A stretch of DNA of 64,000 bases from Isoetes taiwanensis (GCA_021234155.1 JAJEKV010000003.1:32967166-33031165), one strand, 5' to 3'; positions 22,817-34,878 are shown, counted from the stretch's first letter. Notes: generated by a model not told the origin, from the letters alone. Made by a program: numbers and translations.

Positions 22817-23640
22817 TTATGAATGGGATCCGCAATGGCCGCCAGTCCGTATGAAGGTGGAGTAATAATTGACCTTTCCTAGGAAAGAGCGTGTCTTTTG
22901 ATATTGGCTGGTGCTTGAGCTTTTAGCACACAATCGATTTTGGCAGATCGATCGCTGGTGATTCCCGCTTTGTCGACAACATGGCCTAACAGAACACCGT
23001 AAGTGACGCAAAAGGTGCATTTCTCGTGATTGAGACTAATGCCGACTCATCACATTTCTCGAAAGACGAGTTCCAATTTATCCAAATGGTCAGCCATGGA
23101 ACTCAGAGGCGAGAAGTCATCTTGAAAAATTTGCAAGAAGGGATTTTCCTTCATGAAATCATGAAAAACTGAGAGCATGATGCGCTGAAATGTTGAAGGA
23201 GAGTTGGATAATCCAAAAGGAACCACCTTTGTAGGCAAAAAGTGACTTCTACCCGGTGGTGAAAGTGGTCTTGAGTTGATCAGATTCTTTGATGGAGATC
23301 CGATTGTAGCCGAGAAACCATCCATAAAGGAGTACATCTCATGTCCAAACCACTTCTTCCGTAACTTGGTCTGTGAAAGGAAGTGGAAAATGATCACGCC
23401 CGTGGCCCCGATTGAGTTTCCGATAGTCTACACAGACGCGGATCTTACCATTGTGCTTAAGGGCAATGACGATAGGGCTCACCCATTCGTAATGTTTGAC
23501 CTCATAGATCAAACCCGCAGCAAGGAGTTTGTCAATTTCCGCCTTGACGCGATCACTGTAATTAGGGTTGAGCCTCAGATCGCCGCTGCTACACCGGGTC
23601 GCATCGATTTGGTAGGAATGGTGAGTTCCCCAAGCTTTTG
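22817..23640 (-). pseudogene. Reverse transcriptase of element C
   Basis: The frame at 23,050-23,397 holds YSFMDGFSA (Asp of block A, near 23,320), VVPFGLSNSPSTFQRIM and FQDDF, the catalytic box with two Asp codons near 23,118-23,121. The common form is YxDD; Gln in the second position is seen in some plant copies. The frame at 22,817-23,020 holds the region after the box, ending SFLGKVNYYSTFI. The beginning of the domain (DLRGINKSLG near 23,640) is in a third frame. At least two frameshifts break it. Confidence 0.8.
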
Positions 23641-24058
23641 TTGATTCCCCGCAGATCTTTGTAACCCCAAATAAAATGTGTTTGAATTTTTGAACAAAAT
23701 TTTACGGCCCTTTGACGATAAGGAGCCTGAAGGTTTGGCAAAGAATGCGACAGTTGATTGTTGCCAACATCCACAATCTCAACTCGAGTCCGAATATGGG
23801 GTATGACTTCAGATCCCGACAATGTGTGCGTGAGGTTGGAGCATAACCGATGCGGGCACTTTGCGGGTAAAAAGAGAGGTTGCTCAAAGGTCATCTAGCA
23901 AAGGTTGCTTCATGACGGCGGTACATCAACAGGAGTTGCCGGAGTGTCCGTGATCCGAAAAGTGATCAACGCTGCTGGATTCTGATTGCAAGGAGCCGTA
24001 GGGGTCAAGCAAGGCAGCCACAAACCGTCCTCGATCAAGAGTCATTTCTCCCCAAGGA
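23641..24058 (-). other. Linker between protease and RT of element C, decayed
   Basis: No conserved residue was readable here apart from the start of the RT N-terminal extension. It lies between the protease C-terminal half and RT in the expected place. Confidence 0.4.
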
Positions 24059-24655
24059 TCAAAGATATTCGGTAGGATGACAGAGGCGCACGCCAGGGGT
24101 AGCCCGAACTTGATAAATATTCCGAGCGCCTTCGTAATCGCTGTCCGAGAGAGGGTTCCGCATTGTCAACGGAAATGATCCGCCTGCTTGCAAGTCCATT
24201 GGTGGCATTGAGATGACCATCTCAGGATGACTAACCGTCCGTGGGCCCAAAGAATGGATACTTTTTGCCCGGCGGAGAAAGGGTCTTCCCACCAAAGATT
24301 TCATAGTCACCGATCTTCACCAGCCTTTCCAAACTCCAAATTCCATGGGAAAGCGGAGATCACCAATGTTGATGTGTAGAATAGGTGTGACGCCTTGAGG
24401 TCTCGTGATATGGCCATTAGCCAATTTGATGTCATATGGGGCACGAAAGAGTTGTGTGATGCCCATTTGTTTGCGGAGTTTGTCCGTGATGAGATTGACC
24501 GCACTACCTCCATCGATTTGAACATGGTTGACTTGTCGATTTCCCACCGCTGCATGGACCGGGTGGGTGTAGAGGTAGCTACAGCCCCAACTAAAACAGC
24601 TTGGGAGTGGTAATCGGTCCTTGAGAGCAGGATGTAGTTTTAAAATGGTTGCCAA
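24059..24655 (-). pseudogene. Aspartic protease of element C
   Basis: The first frame (24,317-24,655) has HVQIDGGSAVNLI with the active-site Asp codon at 24,512-24,514; the usual triad is DTG or DSG, and DGGS forms are found in some plant Ty3/gypsy lineages. IKLANGHITRPQGV and ILHINIGDLRFPMEF follow as in retropepsins. After a frame change, the second frame (24,059-24,310) gives SLVGRPFLRRAKSIHS, the hydrophobic-hydrophobic-Gly-Arg flap-side motif. The domain is therefore complete in content but split by a frameshift near 24,312. Confidence 0.8.
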
Positions 24656-25240
24656 GCTTAAAGGAATTTTGATCTTGGCAAGCTCCTCTTGGAGTTCGAG
24701 AGGTACATGAGAAAAGGATCCGCCGTTCCACTCGGTGTGGAGTGCGTGGGTGGAAGCAAAGAATTTTTGAGTAAGTCAACCCTACCGCAATATTGGGATA
24801 TGTCCGAGAGCGGGAGGTTGAGATGTTGAAGGTGGATCGTGTCTTTGTTGAGCTCGAGTGGTGGCATGAACATTTGCCAATGTGCGCCTTCACCGCTTGC
24901 ATGAGATTCAAAATGCTTTGGCTTAACTTTGGGCATGACATTTGGCATGAGCTTTTCTAAGTCAGGTGCAAAGTGAACCTTTTTTTCGCCCTCATGAGGA
25001 AGGGTGTCAACCGCAAAGGCAAAGTTGCGGTCCTTCCTCAATAATAGTCAAGGGACGGATGCCTTGGTCCGGGCGTGAAACTAGACCAACCCAATTTGAC
25101 TACCGGACGGGAGGATTAAGTGCCAAAAATTTCCTCTTGGCTTGTTGATCCAAATTGAGGTTGATTTGGCCGGAGCTGGTTGATAGCGTGATTGCCGAGG
25201 CGCCTTTGGGGGCTTTTGAGAACTGGTCGCGGCCTTGTTT
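24656..25240 (-). other. Gag-protease spacer of element C
   Basis: Two overlapping minus frames (24,591-24,941 and 24,658-25,041) are open, with content such as SHASGEGAHWQMFMPP. They are not recognised as a domain. Their position between zinc knuckle and protease suggests they are the hinge of the gag-pol polyprotein. Confidence 0.4.
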
Positions 25241-25244
25241 GCCA

Positions 25245-25802
25245 TTAGCAAGCCGTGAGTTGGTAAGCCGTGAGGCGGACCGATGTGGTCTGATTTGTGC
25301 CGTGAAGTCGGACCTGAACTTGTGGAAGTTGAGGGCACGCCGTGGTGGTATGACCCCATTCTTGACAAAGGATAGCACCGAGCTTTAGAAGGATCAAAAG
25401 GAGGACGTTGGTTGGATCCCCGGGTTGGTCCCGCTGGCCGATAGAGTTGCGGGGCCGCACCAAGAGGTGGTCACCGATAGTGCGATTGTGGTCGAGGTGT
25501 GGTTTGTACTTGATAAACCATTTTGTTGCGAACGGTGTGGGATGAGTGCGAAGTGCACTCTTCCGTGGCATGATTGCACATGTTGCATCGCTTGCAATGA
25601 GGCGGCCATTGGTGGAGTTGCACTCATTGGCCAAATGGCCTTGATATTTGCAAATATGGCACCAGATTTGACCGCTACCGTGGATTAGCGGTTGAGGCCG
25701 AAATGCCGCTTGGGAACCATGACGGTGGAATGAACGGAGCTCTTGAAGAGCCACGCCGAGGAAACATTGACGAGTGATTGACAGAATGATAGCCCGCCCC
25801 AA
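25245..25802 (-). pseudogene. Gag nucleocapsid part with CCHC zinc knuckle
   Basis: In the 185-codon minus frame, residues 48-61 read CHICKYQGHLANEC, an exact CX2CX4HX4C retroviral-type zinc knuckle (25,620-25,661). A second, degenerate copy, CQEWGHTTTAC, lacks the first Cys. Such knuckles bind the element's RNA in the gag particle. It directly follows the capsid-like part. Confidence 0.75.
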
Positions 25803-25820
25803 AGTTTTTGGACGCAGTAT

Positions 25821-26646
25821 TCAAATATGAGTCGAATAGCGAGGAAGTCCTTGGAGAAACCGCACCAAAAATCCGGCTCGTAGGGTACCCTTGAGCTTAC
25901 GGAGCGTAATGTGAAGTCGATCCGCAAAATCCCGGCAGACTCGTGGGCTCTTGTTGAAGTTCATTGAGTTGCTTGAGATGAAGTTGATCATCATCCGTGG
26001 TCCCGTGAATGAGAAAAAAAAGGCGCATTTCGACCAGCCTTGTTTCCAATGGCTTTGTTGGACATGAGCCATTGATGAGGAGAGCCACGCAGCGGTGGTG
26101 GAAAAGATGTGAAATTTCAGTTGAGGTTGCGCTGTGCCCATTTAGGACAGCTAGAGCCTCAAATTCTTCCATGTGGGCCCGAGCACTTTGGTCTAACGGT
26201 TTGCCTTCGTGGTTGCCAAAGGTGGGATAAGCCGGGCCAGAGTCCGAAAGGTAGATGGAAAGTGTCAATGGACAGAAACAGGATAGTGAGGATATTGAGG
26301 TTGAGGTGGATTTGGCATTGTGGCCTCGACGGACCTCGGATGAAGGGGTGACCATGCGGTTGAGAAACCGAAGTAGCCGAGCATTGGTTTTGAGATCCGT
26401 AAGGTTGTAAACAGAAGAGCAAAGGGGGAAACGAGGGAAAGGATATTCCGGGCAGGCGCAAAGGAGACATGTGGATAGCCGTGCCCACCCGGGAGATGAT
26501 GGATGGTTATGGCGAAGAGGCGTGATGGCCTCAAGAATGATGGATGTAGGCATGTTCGTGGGGTATGAAAGTACGGTTGAGAAGGTTGAGCCGGATAAGG
26601 CTCCCCGATAATGATGAGGGACCGAGGTTGTGAGCAATGTTTGCAC
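25821..26646 (-). pseudogene. Gag capsid-like part of element C
   Basis: The 249-codon minus frame contains HEGKPLDQSARAHMEEFEALA, a plant Ty3 gag feature (a block with residues for folding the capsid core). The overlapping frame at 25,821-26,141 carries its continuation, RDFADRLHITLRKLKG and LVRFLQGLP. The frame change near 25,980 breaks the protein. It lies about 230 bases inside the 5' LTR, as expected for gag. Confidence 0.65.
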
Positions 26647-26879
26647 GCTTGGGGCGGGAACCGGACGAGACCGACACGAGGGGTGGGTGGCGCGACCGAG
26701 CCCTAGACCAAGATGGCCTCCTCTATGTCATAAGCGATCCATACATGTCGCGGTCAGCTTCCCCGACGCCGATGGCGCCCAAGCGAGATGCCGCTCGAGA
26801 AAGGAGTTCTTCCGGGCGTGAAATTGCGATGCATATGGCGCATGTAAGAAAGTAGGAGAAAATCGCACCGCCGCGATGT

Positions 26880-27452
26880 TGTTTGGGGTCCGGGTTCGAA
26901 CTCCTCGAAGACAGTTCTCCCAGTGAGGACCCGTGGATCTAACAGAGAGTCCGGGGACTATGTCACGCGGGATTTGGCCGAAAGAGAAAGAAAAGAAGAG
27001 AACAGAACAAAATGAAAGAAAGATGATAAGCTTCCTTGATATCAATGATGAAAAATACATGAGCTCGCAATAGAGAGAAAAACCTAAAGGAGACAAGACT
27101 CAAAACTCATCTAAAAACTTATGAGCTAACTCCCTACTCATATATAGTACAATGGCCTTGGGCCCAATATAGACACTGATCGATCTCGCGTCGACTCGGA
27201 AGGAGGCCCCGATTCTGTGAATGTTGGCGGTGCCTCTGAAGTGCCTAGAATCACGCCGACGCTGACACGGACGGTGACGTGACGCGTCACTTGTCCGAAG
27301 GGCGCCTCTTGTTGACCGCCAAAGGCTTTGATCAAGGGCCTCGCTTAGTCTTGGCTTGGATGTCGCCACCCGTGGGTTGGATCGAGGATCTTTGAGCTTG
27401 ACTGGTTCGACGTGGATGAATAGTCCTCGCATGTGAGGCACGTGGACTAACA
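26880..27452 (-). repeat. 5' LTR of element C (573 bp, block D)
   Basis: It begins TGTTTGGGGTCCGGGT and ends GGACTAACA, like the other LTRs. No polypurine tract lies beyond it (the next bases are TGACACTTGGG), and gag lies inside it, so it is the 5' LTR. It keeps TACTCATATATAGTAC, the minus-strand TATA run, near 27,140. It is closer to the family form than LTR C, so I cannot say that the two are a pair from one insertion. Confidence 0.8.
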
Positions 27453-30400
27453 TGACACTTGGGAGGAAGTAGGGATGCCATCCTTTGTCACCTTTGCTAT
27501 GACAATATTTCTTTTTTCCTTTCTTTTTCTAGCCTCCTCCGGCTTTAGAATATTCCCCGACCGGCTCCGAAAGGCTACGGTAGGTTACCAAGTGTATGAT
27601 CCTTGTTATAGTTAGCCTTCACGTATTCTCACGCGATGCTCGATATATCCAAAAGATTCTCTGCTCACCAAATCGAAAAGCCTGAAGCAATTATTCCCAA
27701 ATATAGAAAATCCTTTGCAAAGAAATTAGTGGCATAAGATAAAAATTTCTCCTCATAAAAGTGAGGGTTCTCATGTCGGTTGCGTTGTTTGCAATCAAAT
27801 CTCCGCTATAACCCTGGCTGCACCTTTAAAATAGGTCTTGCCTTCTATAATCTCATCGAAAGGTATGGACACCTCTCGCAGATTCGACATACCCTCGAAG
27901 CAACCGGAGCCAGTCTTGTTAAAGAAGTCTTTCGATGGCTTGTCCGAAAGTCACCATGGTCGCCACTTAGTTTACGACTCACCCACATACCGGCAACTTC
28001 CATTAACTTCTTGAAAACCTTCTCATCCATAAAATGAATTGTTTTTCATCCTTAAGCTCCCGTGACTTTCAAGGTGGTCGCTGCAATTTCATGGAAATCT
28101 CGCAGAAGCAATTTCAAGGTCATCAAGATCGCGTCGCCGAACTTGGCGAGTAGAAAACAAATAAATACCTTCCAAGTCAGTAGTTTTAGTTGTCCCTATA
28201 GGTCCGTGTGGAGGGCAAACCATAAGCCTTGTGCCGATGACCTAAGTTGTTGCAGCTTTTCAATCGCTGGCTCTCAGACCCGGTGTTTGCAATTACTTTG
28301 TTGCATTGAATACTCAACTCTATATATTCCTTGTCCATAAGATTTCGCTGAGCACCCTCGATCTTCTTCTAGCATATACTTTGGCAAATTCTCGTTGTCG
28401 CCGAACTCTCGAATTTAATCAACAAAGGAGTTGTGCAACAAGAATACTGTGGTTGCTGAAAATAATATAAAATTTCTTTGCGCTTCAAATCTTCGGATTG
28501 CTCCATGTCACCCTCCTCCTCGAAAGATAGACAACGGTCAGGTCAAATCAACATAATGAGTGTCCAAAAGATAAAGAATTAGTTACTTGGTGATAGGGTC
28601 AAATGGAACGAAGTCAAATAGGGTGAGGACCTCCGCCGGGTATGTCTTCAAGCTTTTAACCAGAGTTTGAACATGGTCATTTGATCGCATTCTGGTGTCA
28701 AGTTTGGTGGTGCAGTTCACAATCAAAAATAGAAATCTTTGTAAACCAATTAACCCCTACCGGGTAGAACCTTTGAACTGCTCAAGCTTCGAAAGTGGTT
28801 TGCTCGGCCATCTTGGCGCTCCTCTTCTGGATTGAACTTCAACTCGACTGAATGGCGTGTGCATGGTGCCATGTCAATGCTAGTCTAGAGGAGGCATCCG
28901 TGAATCGGGGGGTTTTGAGAACTTCTTTGGCCGCGGCTATCTTGATGGAAGGTGTCGATTCCCGAGGCTAATTTTGAAAGGAGGGAGCTTTTTGGAATAA
29001 ATCCACCGATGCAAAGTATATCCGGGGCCTTCATAGCAAGAGGAAGAGTAGGGTTAACAATACCTGAGGGGTTTATCGTGGATTGTGGTTCTTGAACAAC
29101 CTCTTTTGGTGCTGATGTCTCTCCCAAAGTAGCAATAGGCTTCACACTTTTTTCTTGGCCACGCTCTTAGCCAATTGGTGTCCATCACGGAGGGGCATCT
29201 TCGCCCCGAATCGCTTTCAAGGCATAGCTCTGAGGCTTCTTGTCTCAGACAAACCATTTATGCATGCCGAACCCGAAAGCAATATGTCTCTTTCCCTTTA
29301 TTCCCCGACAAAGAGAGAGATTCATAGGATGGCAACAACCAGCCATAACCCTTAGCTGACGTGGGGACGTTTTCCCCTCGTGGCGGGCTTGTTCATTTTG
29401 GCCGGGCAAATCATCGAGACGGGTCATAATTGCGCCATTTCAAAATGTACTCGTGAAACGCAATGCTTGTGTGTCCTCAATGCCGCATATGATAGCATCT
29501 TGCACATTGTTCTTCGTGCCTTCCCACATTGCCACCACTATGCCAACTTGTTCAACGCCCTCGTTTTTTCCAAATCCAAAAAAGTAATGTCCTTTCCTTT
29601 AATGTGCTGTGATAGCCTGTGGGTAATCTCAATACACCATTTTCATTGAAGGGGTTATAATACGGACCTGGCTCGACATCCGGTCCTCTAAGAGAGCAAG
29701 TGTTGTAAAACAAAGTCCGCGGGTGAGTGCCCCGTAGGTCGATAATGTGGTGCAACGAAAAGGTATAAACATCAGAGAAACGCGACCGCGATCCCCGCCA
29801 AGCAAACTAAAATAGAACTCCACATATTCATCGGCCGCGACGTTGTGTAGCACTTAAGCACCTGAAGAAGAAAACATCGCGGTCGCAAACCTAATGACCT
29901 ACTACACTAGTACTCATGAACATCGCAAGAAAGAAAATCTATGCTTCAAGAAGACAGCGCCGCTGATCTTGTTGAGCAGCTACACTTATGAAGACCGCTA
30001 TCTAGAAATTACAAAACCCCAGTAAGCAAAGACCACCGGCGCACATCTTGCCGAAAGCTATATACTTATGAAAACAATAGAAGTTCTAGTAGGCAAGATC
30101 GCTGCCGCGATGTTGCCGAGCTGAAATGTTAGAAATTACCTTCTCTCGAGGGAGTCCTTAGGTGCCATGGGATCGCGGACGCTAGCCGAAAAACGAAATA
30201 CGAGTCCTTTGGGAGTGGCTCGAGAAGGCGCCGAAGGGTGAAGGCGCTAGCGCCGAAAGAAATCACGGAGTCGAAATTTGTTTTTAAATGTTTTGAGTTT
30301 CAATTTATAGAACGCCGGCATGGGCGAAAATTAATTGCCCCCATAATGGCGTATGAAAAACGTGCCTATAATGGCGTCGAGACGTGCAAAGAATCCTTAC

Positions 30401-30900
30401 GGGCCGGGCCGTGAATTCCCCGACATAAATGCGGTTGCACTGAATATACCCGTCCTAAAAGGCAAGTAATCCGTCCGAAAGGTCTTTATCCACTTGGACA
30501 TCCGCTATCAATTTTTGGCCGTAATTTCTCGACTTTATGCAGCCATAAATGCCCCAAAAAAATCCGGTTACTGAATCCGACAACTCAGAAAAATTCGAGA
30601 ACAAACCAACCCAAAAAGCTGAAAAGCCAATTCAAATTTCATTGTTTTGCAAGATCTTCGAGGGCGCCGGAGCTGGCGCTAAAGCCGGGCAAGTTCGGCA
30701 AGGATTTGCTGCAGAATTCCATCCATTGAAGGCGACGAGGGCATAATCCGCTTGCAATCCGCCACTGCATTCGAATTCTGCAAATCGATCAATTCAGTGG
30801 TTTGCAGGTAAAAGGCCTATTCTGATGCATATCCCTCGCTGAAGTGAACTCAACATTTATGTTGCACTGAATTTCAATTATAACTACAACCTCCGAGGTC
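27453..30900. other. Decayed sequence of unknown origin
   Basis: The GC content is still like the retroelement zone. Open minus frames occur at 28,885-29,145 and 29,552-29,853 but match nothing I know. A minus-strand reading from about 29,550 to 28,890 can be followed as Pro/Ser-rich protein-like text across frame changes, suggesting an old element-encoded gene. Around 30,310-30,400 the phrase CTATAATGGCGT or close to it recurs. No LTR or TIR pair was found. Confidence 0.3.
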
Positions 30901-32290
30901 TCGCACTAACATCACTATGTATTGCATGGATTGATAAGATACCTCCCGATACTTTGTTGCAACTATGTAAAAATAGATGTTCTAAGCAAAAACTGCACTT
31001 TGGTGTGTTTATTATACAATGTAAACGTGTTTCAAGTATATGCTTTCTTTCAACCATCTACACTTGCTATTGACCAAAGAACTCCCAGCTATCGATAACT
31101 TTGAGTTGAAACCACTAGCTAGCCTCAAATGTGATTTGCACGAAGTTCTTATCGAAAAGCTAGTGTGAATGTTTGCAAAAGCGACACCGTTCTTACCCAT
31201 GCTCGATAAGATCGCGGTGGCGAAAGTCCCGACCATTTTTTTTTTTTCGGGCCTTGCTATTTTTGTAGTGGTTTATGATCACGGTGCTTTATTTACGAGG
31301 ATCGCAAGGCCGCTATTCACGCGACCTCTTGTTTGCGGATGGTTGATGTAATTCACCAGATCTGCCGGGGAAAAAAGGTGGCGTAGGAAGAGTCCACAAT
31401 TTCGAGCCATCACAATTCGACCGTCCCGAGGGTATGGTTGTCGTTTCAATTGAATGTTCGATGGACAGATATCGCTACCAATTCCCAAATGGAAATAGAA
31501 AAAAATGGGTGAAGTCATGGACTTTTGTGTTGTGGTACAAGAAGGACATTGCTGCTCAACTTGATAGACATGAGGAAGCTTGCACCCCACCGAGTCGATA
31601 AAAACGATAGACCGGCAGACACGAGGGAATGAGGGGTTAGCCAAAGAATGAGACGCATCATGTGCAAGGGCTTTCTAGAGATGAGTTAGTTAAGAAGGCG
31701 TGCACACTCATGCATGAATGTCGCCACATGGCTTGTGCCTATGGTGTTATCGTTTTTGCCGATCCAAACCATGCCGTGGTCCGGACGTGAAGTTAGGGGA
31801 AGGCTCGATAGTCCGCTACTATCATGAACATTTTTCCAATGCCCGAAAAGATCTCTATGCGCGCCGGGCCTGCGCGTAAATGCCCCAACCGCATGACCTT
31901 TGTGAGATGGCCCATAGCCCTCGCGGCTCGCTTGATAACATTCTAGTTTCTACTCTTGTGGTTGCGGTGGAAGGGGAAGGATGTGGAGAATGAACCTTAC
32001 TCCATTAGACCTGAAATTGGCATCACCAAAAAGAGACCTTACAAAGATGGTCAATCTGAGACCTGAACACGCCCAAAGATTTAATTAAAATGTGAAAGAA
32101 AAACTAGTGCCGAGGCTATTCTAGACTTCAGTCATCATTGTGTTTGCATGAAACGATGTCAGGTAAAATTTTACATCCCAGAGATAGCTTGCATGAGAAC
32201 CTTTTACCGAACATGAAGTCCTCTGAGCGCACAACTTTTGCATATAACATGCTAGATCTTTGCTCAAAAATGGTGTAGTCCGCAAACCGA
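30901..32290. other. Unassigned sequence before the DUF7869-type gene
   Basis: A 121-codon minus frame at 31,279-31,644 has four Cys in CRSI, GCKLPH and CPSC contexts but no known motif. A run of thirteen T lies near 31,240. The right part may be the flank or 5' end of the decayed gene that follows on the plus strand, but no start is clear. Confidence 0.25.
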
Positions 32291-34463
32291 TGTTGAATAA
32301 CAAACAGTGTGCGTGAAAGCATGGCATAAAGCCTATGGCATTCCCATTTCCACTTTTTACAAGTGGAAGAAGCTCTTCAATGACGGCCCGCGTAATTGTC
32401 CGAGCACGGAAATACCGGGTCTAAGAAGCCAAGGTCTCATACTTTGGTCGGCAATCTTTGCCATATCCATGTTTATAGATGAAAACGCAGAGACGATGCC
32501 ACCGCCGGGGGCAAAATTACGAGCGAGGGTAGCGCATAAAAATGTTAAGAGGCTACCTTCGCCTTGACTAAGAAGGATATACACCAAGAAGTAGATATTT
32601 CCCTTCAGAGATGACAGGGCAAGCATATTTCTCCTTCGCATTTCCATGCCATTGAAAAGAGAATCATTCAGAGGTAGCAATAGCTAAGAGGATAGCATTT
32701 TCCAAGTGTAACACCCGTATTGTCATAAAGGAAAAGCTTGCTAAGACCGGAGATCCAAACGAAAAGAAGGGTACTTGCAATAGAGAAAAATCGTGATATG
32801 ACGACCCAGATTTCATGCGTGAGCCTTTATTGGTCCTCGAGAGCTTTGTCGCATAGATCTCCCCGAAAGCACGCTTTTAACCATTATACATGATAAGATG
32901 GATCAGAATAAAACCATGGTCCCTCGCCTAGAGAAAGCTAGCAAAGTCTCAGATGGAGGGGTGAACGATCGAAGGTCGGTGTTACAGTGCTCTCATGCAC
33001 GCCATGGTATAGGTACCTTGGGCCACTTCTCAATCCGGACCTCGCCCGATGATTCTAATTTTCATGTGGGATCCTTGAATCATACCTTGAAGACACTGGA
33101 GAATAAATCTGAGGATAATTGGGGCCATTTGAGAGATACTGATCGTCCTGAAAGCAGCTGGGGTGCAGCAATTTTAAACACAGATAACCTTAGGACAAAA
33201 ATGATGAATGGCAGTAGAAATGATTTTATGCCTCCTATCAAAGGCCCCATGGTAGCAAACAAGTTGCCTAGGAGGCTTTACTTGCAGCTAGATAATTGCT
33301 CAGGTCAGAATAAGAATAGATATCTTTTCTCTTACTTGTCATACTTGGTTTGGTTAGGTGTATTTGATCAAGTGCAGCTGGGATTCATGATGGTTGGACA
33401 CACCCACGATGACATAGATGCCCTATTTGGAAACTACTCTACTCTAATGAGAAGATCAGATGCATTGACTATTCCTCGAGCTTATGCAACTCTTCGTGCA
33501 AGTGTGGTTCAAAGGCTCCTTCACCTTACCTTGTGACAGAGGTTCCTGATTGGAAGGAATTCGTGAAAGGTTTTATCCCTGATAAGAAGGACCGTTTATG
33601 TGGTCACTTGGAACCTCTACTCTTCAAGTTTTGCATGAAGGATGGATGGCCACTAATGTTCTACAAGATGAGGCGGGGCATAGCGAGTGGCTCCCCCAAA
33701 AAGGGGAATCCTAATGTGGAAGGAGGATGCCCAAGGTTTACCTATGATTAGAGGGTCACCTAAGGTCCTGCTGACCATATGGGGAGCTTGAAAGATATAG
33801 GTGCATTAAGAGCTTCTATTGCCAAGTACATGATGCACCGCGGGCAGCTATTTCTAGAGCTGGCGATAAGTCATGGTCCAACACATATATGAATGAAGTT
33901 ATTGACTACTTGGTCCACCTTGTTGCGAAGTGCTTGGTGACGGCAGCCGGTAGAGTCACATCATTCAGATTTCGCCTACTGGGCAAAGTGCATTGGAAGA
34001 ACCCGAAGAGTGTTTGTGGATGAGCACATTGAAGCATCTCATTACGTTGGGCCTTTCTGCAGACCCAAGAACCCGTTGAAATATTCGACCCCTACCAAGA
34101 TGTCAAGAAGGGAATGCTCTTGCTAATCGGACCACATGATAACCGCCTCGACATGGATGGCTTTTGCTTAAGAGGACCCAATAGAGGACCCTAATCTCCC
34201 ACATTACGAAGAGGTGTTTTGTCTCTTGGTTTGAACACTTGCCGAAAAGAGAAACCTCATATGCAATGCAAGATAGGGATTGTTTGGAGCAAGAATTGAG
34301 ACCCAATCCTAATGACCCGCCACGCTACCAACCTTTGAAAACAATAGACTATGGTTGGGCCGTAGAGACCAGGCCATTGTCAGTGGTGATCCCCAGTAGT
34401 GTTCGGGCTCAGTTGCAAGAATTAGTGGCTAAAGAAGCTAAGGACGATGATGAGAACTCTTGA
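32291..34463 (+). pseudogene. DUF7869-type gene (HTH plus DDE-like core), broken
   Basis: Four plus-strand pieces in order match a widespread but uncharacterised plant and animal family with an N-terminal helix-turn-helix-like part and an RNase H-like core. Piece 1 (32,307-32,567) has AWHKAYGIPISTFYKWKK and FIDENAETMP. A decayed stretch follows, and HIYEPLL-like text is cut by stops. Piece 2 (32,898-33,536) starts MDQNKT and has LYLQLDNCSGQNKNRY with Asp132 (33,291), then GHTHDDIDALF (33,399), the two acidic blocks of the core. Piece 3 (33,533-33,751) starts VPDWKEFVKGFI and is a frameshift away. Piece 4 (34,239-34,463) gives the C-terminus, ending in an acidic run. Several stops and frame changes mean it is not functional. 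The family looks transposase-derived, but its activity has not been shown as far as I know. No TIRs were found. Confidence 0.7.
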
Positions 34464-34601
34464 GGTATGCAATGCTCTTTTACATAATTACTATATCATT
34501 CATAACATGAAAGTTACAATAGACTAGTTATTATTTATTACGCTCTGCGTTTTTCATCTCAACACAAGAGCTCTTACACTATACAATGCTAAACAGGTGA
34601 T

Positions 34602-34836
34602 TCATTCATCTTCAGGATCTGTAGTAGTGATCCCTGATATCTCATAGCTCATTCGCTCAGGAAGCCAAATCAGATGGATCATTACACGAATTGACGCAGA
34701 AACGAATCTCAGCCAAAAGCTTTTCTTCGGTAGGGATCAAGAAGAAGATGCCCTGCTCTAGGCAACCAACAAGATCAGAGTGGCTCATTGAGCACTTGAT
34801 CGCCTCGATGTGGTGAACTGATGAAGAAAAATCCAT
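34602..34836 (-). pseudogene. Frameshifted copy of a small unknown gene (copy 1)
   Basis: From the ATG at 34,836 the frame is open for 59 codons and aligns with the intact copy 674 bases away: HIEAIKCSMSHSDLVGC against HIRSFKCYLSYNDLGEC. It then ends early. The remainder, RVMIHLIWLPERMSYEISGI to PEDE and a TGA at 34,602, is present one frame over and aligns with RVKVHIYWLPDQEIYELNGI and DVDDE of copy 2. A net one-base shift between the two parts explains this. The TATA box and spacing of copy 2 are kept, so the copy includes the promoter. It lies 140 bases behind the end of the DUF7869-type gene, on the opposite strand. Confidence 0.6.
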
Positions 34837-34870
34837 GGGAGAAGAGTGAACTTTAGCCCCGGTGAGAAGC

Positions 34871-34878
34871 TTTTTATA
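34871..34878 (-). promoter_or_regulatory. TATA box of copy 1
   Basis: CACTATAAAAAG on the minus strand, 35 bases before the ATG at 34,836. The same box sits at the same distance from the ATG of copy 2, in a matching sequence context (CTTCACTATAAAAA). That similarity is why I call it. Confidence 0.6.

Larger units (their letters stand above)
17094..26879 (-). mobile_element. Element C: near-complete Ty3/gypsy internal region
   Basis: Reading the minus strand from 26,879 downward, the order is gag, CCHC zinc knuckle, aspartic protease, reverse transcriptase, RNase H, integrase, then about 4.2 kb more before the polypurine tract and 3' LTR. Protease-RT-RNase H-integrase is the Ty3/gypsy order. 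The long post-integrase region resembles the layout of plant Athila/Tat-type elements, but I did not identify an env-like protein. All domains have frameshifts or stops. No primer-binding site starting TGG was visible next to the 5' LTR; the sequence there reads ACATCGCGGCGG on the minus strand. Confidence 0.8.

Noticed and set aside
26856-26879. Primer-binding site of element C
   Set aside because: The sequence after the 5' LTR (ACATCGCGGCGG on the minus strand) does not start with TGG and does not match a common plant tRNA 3' end.
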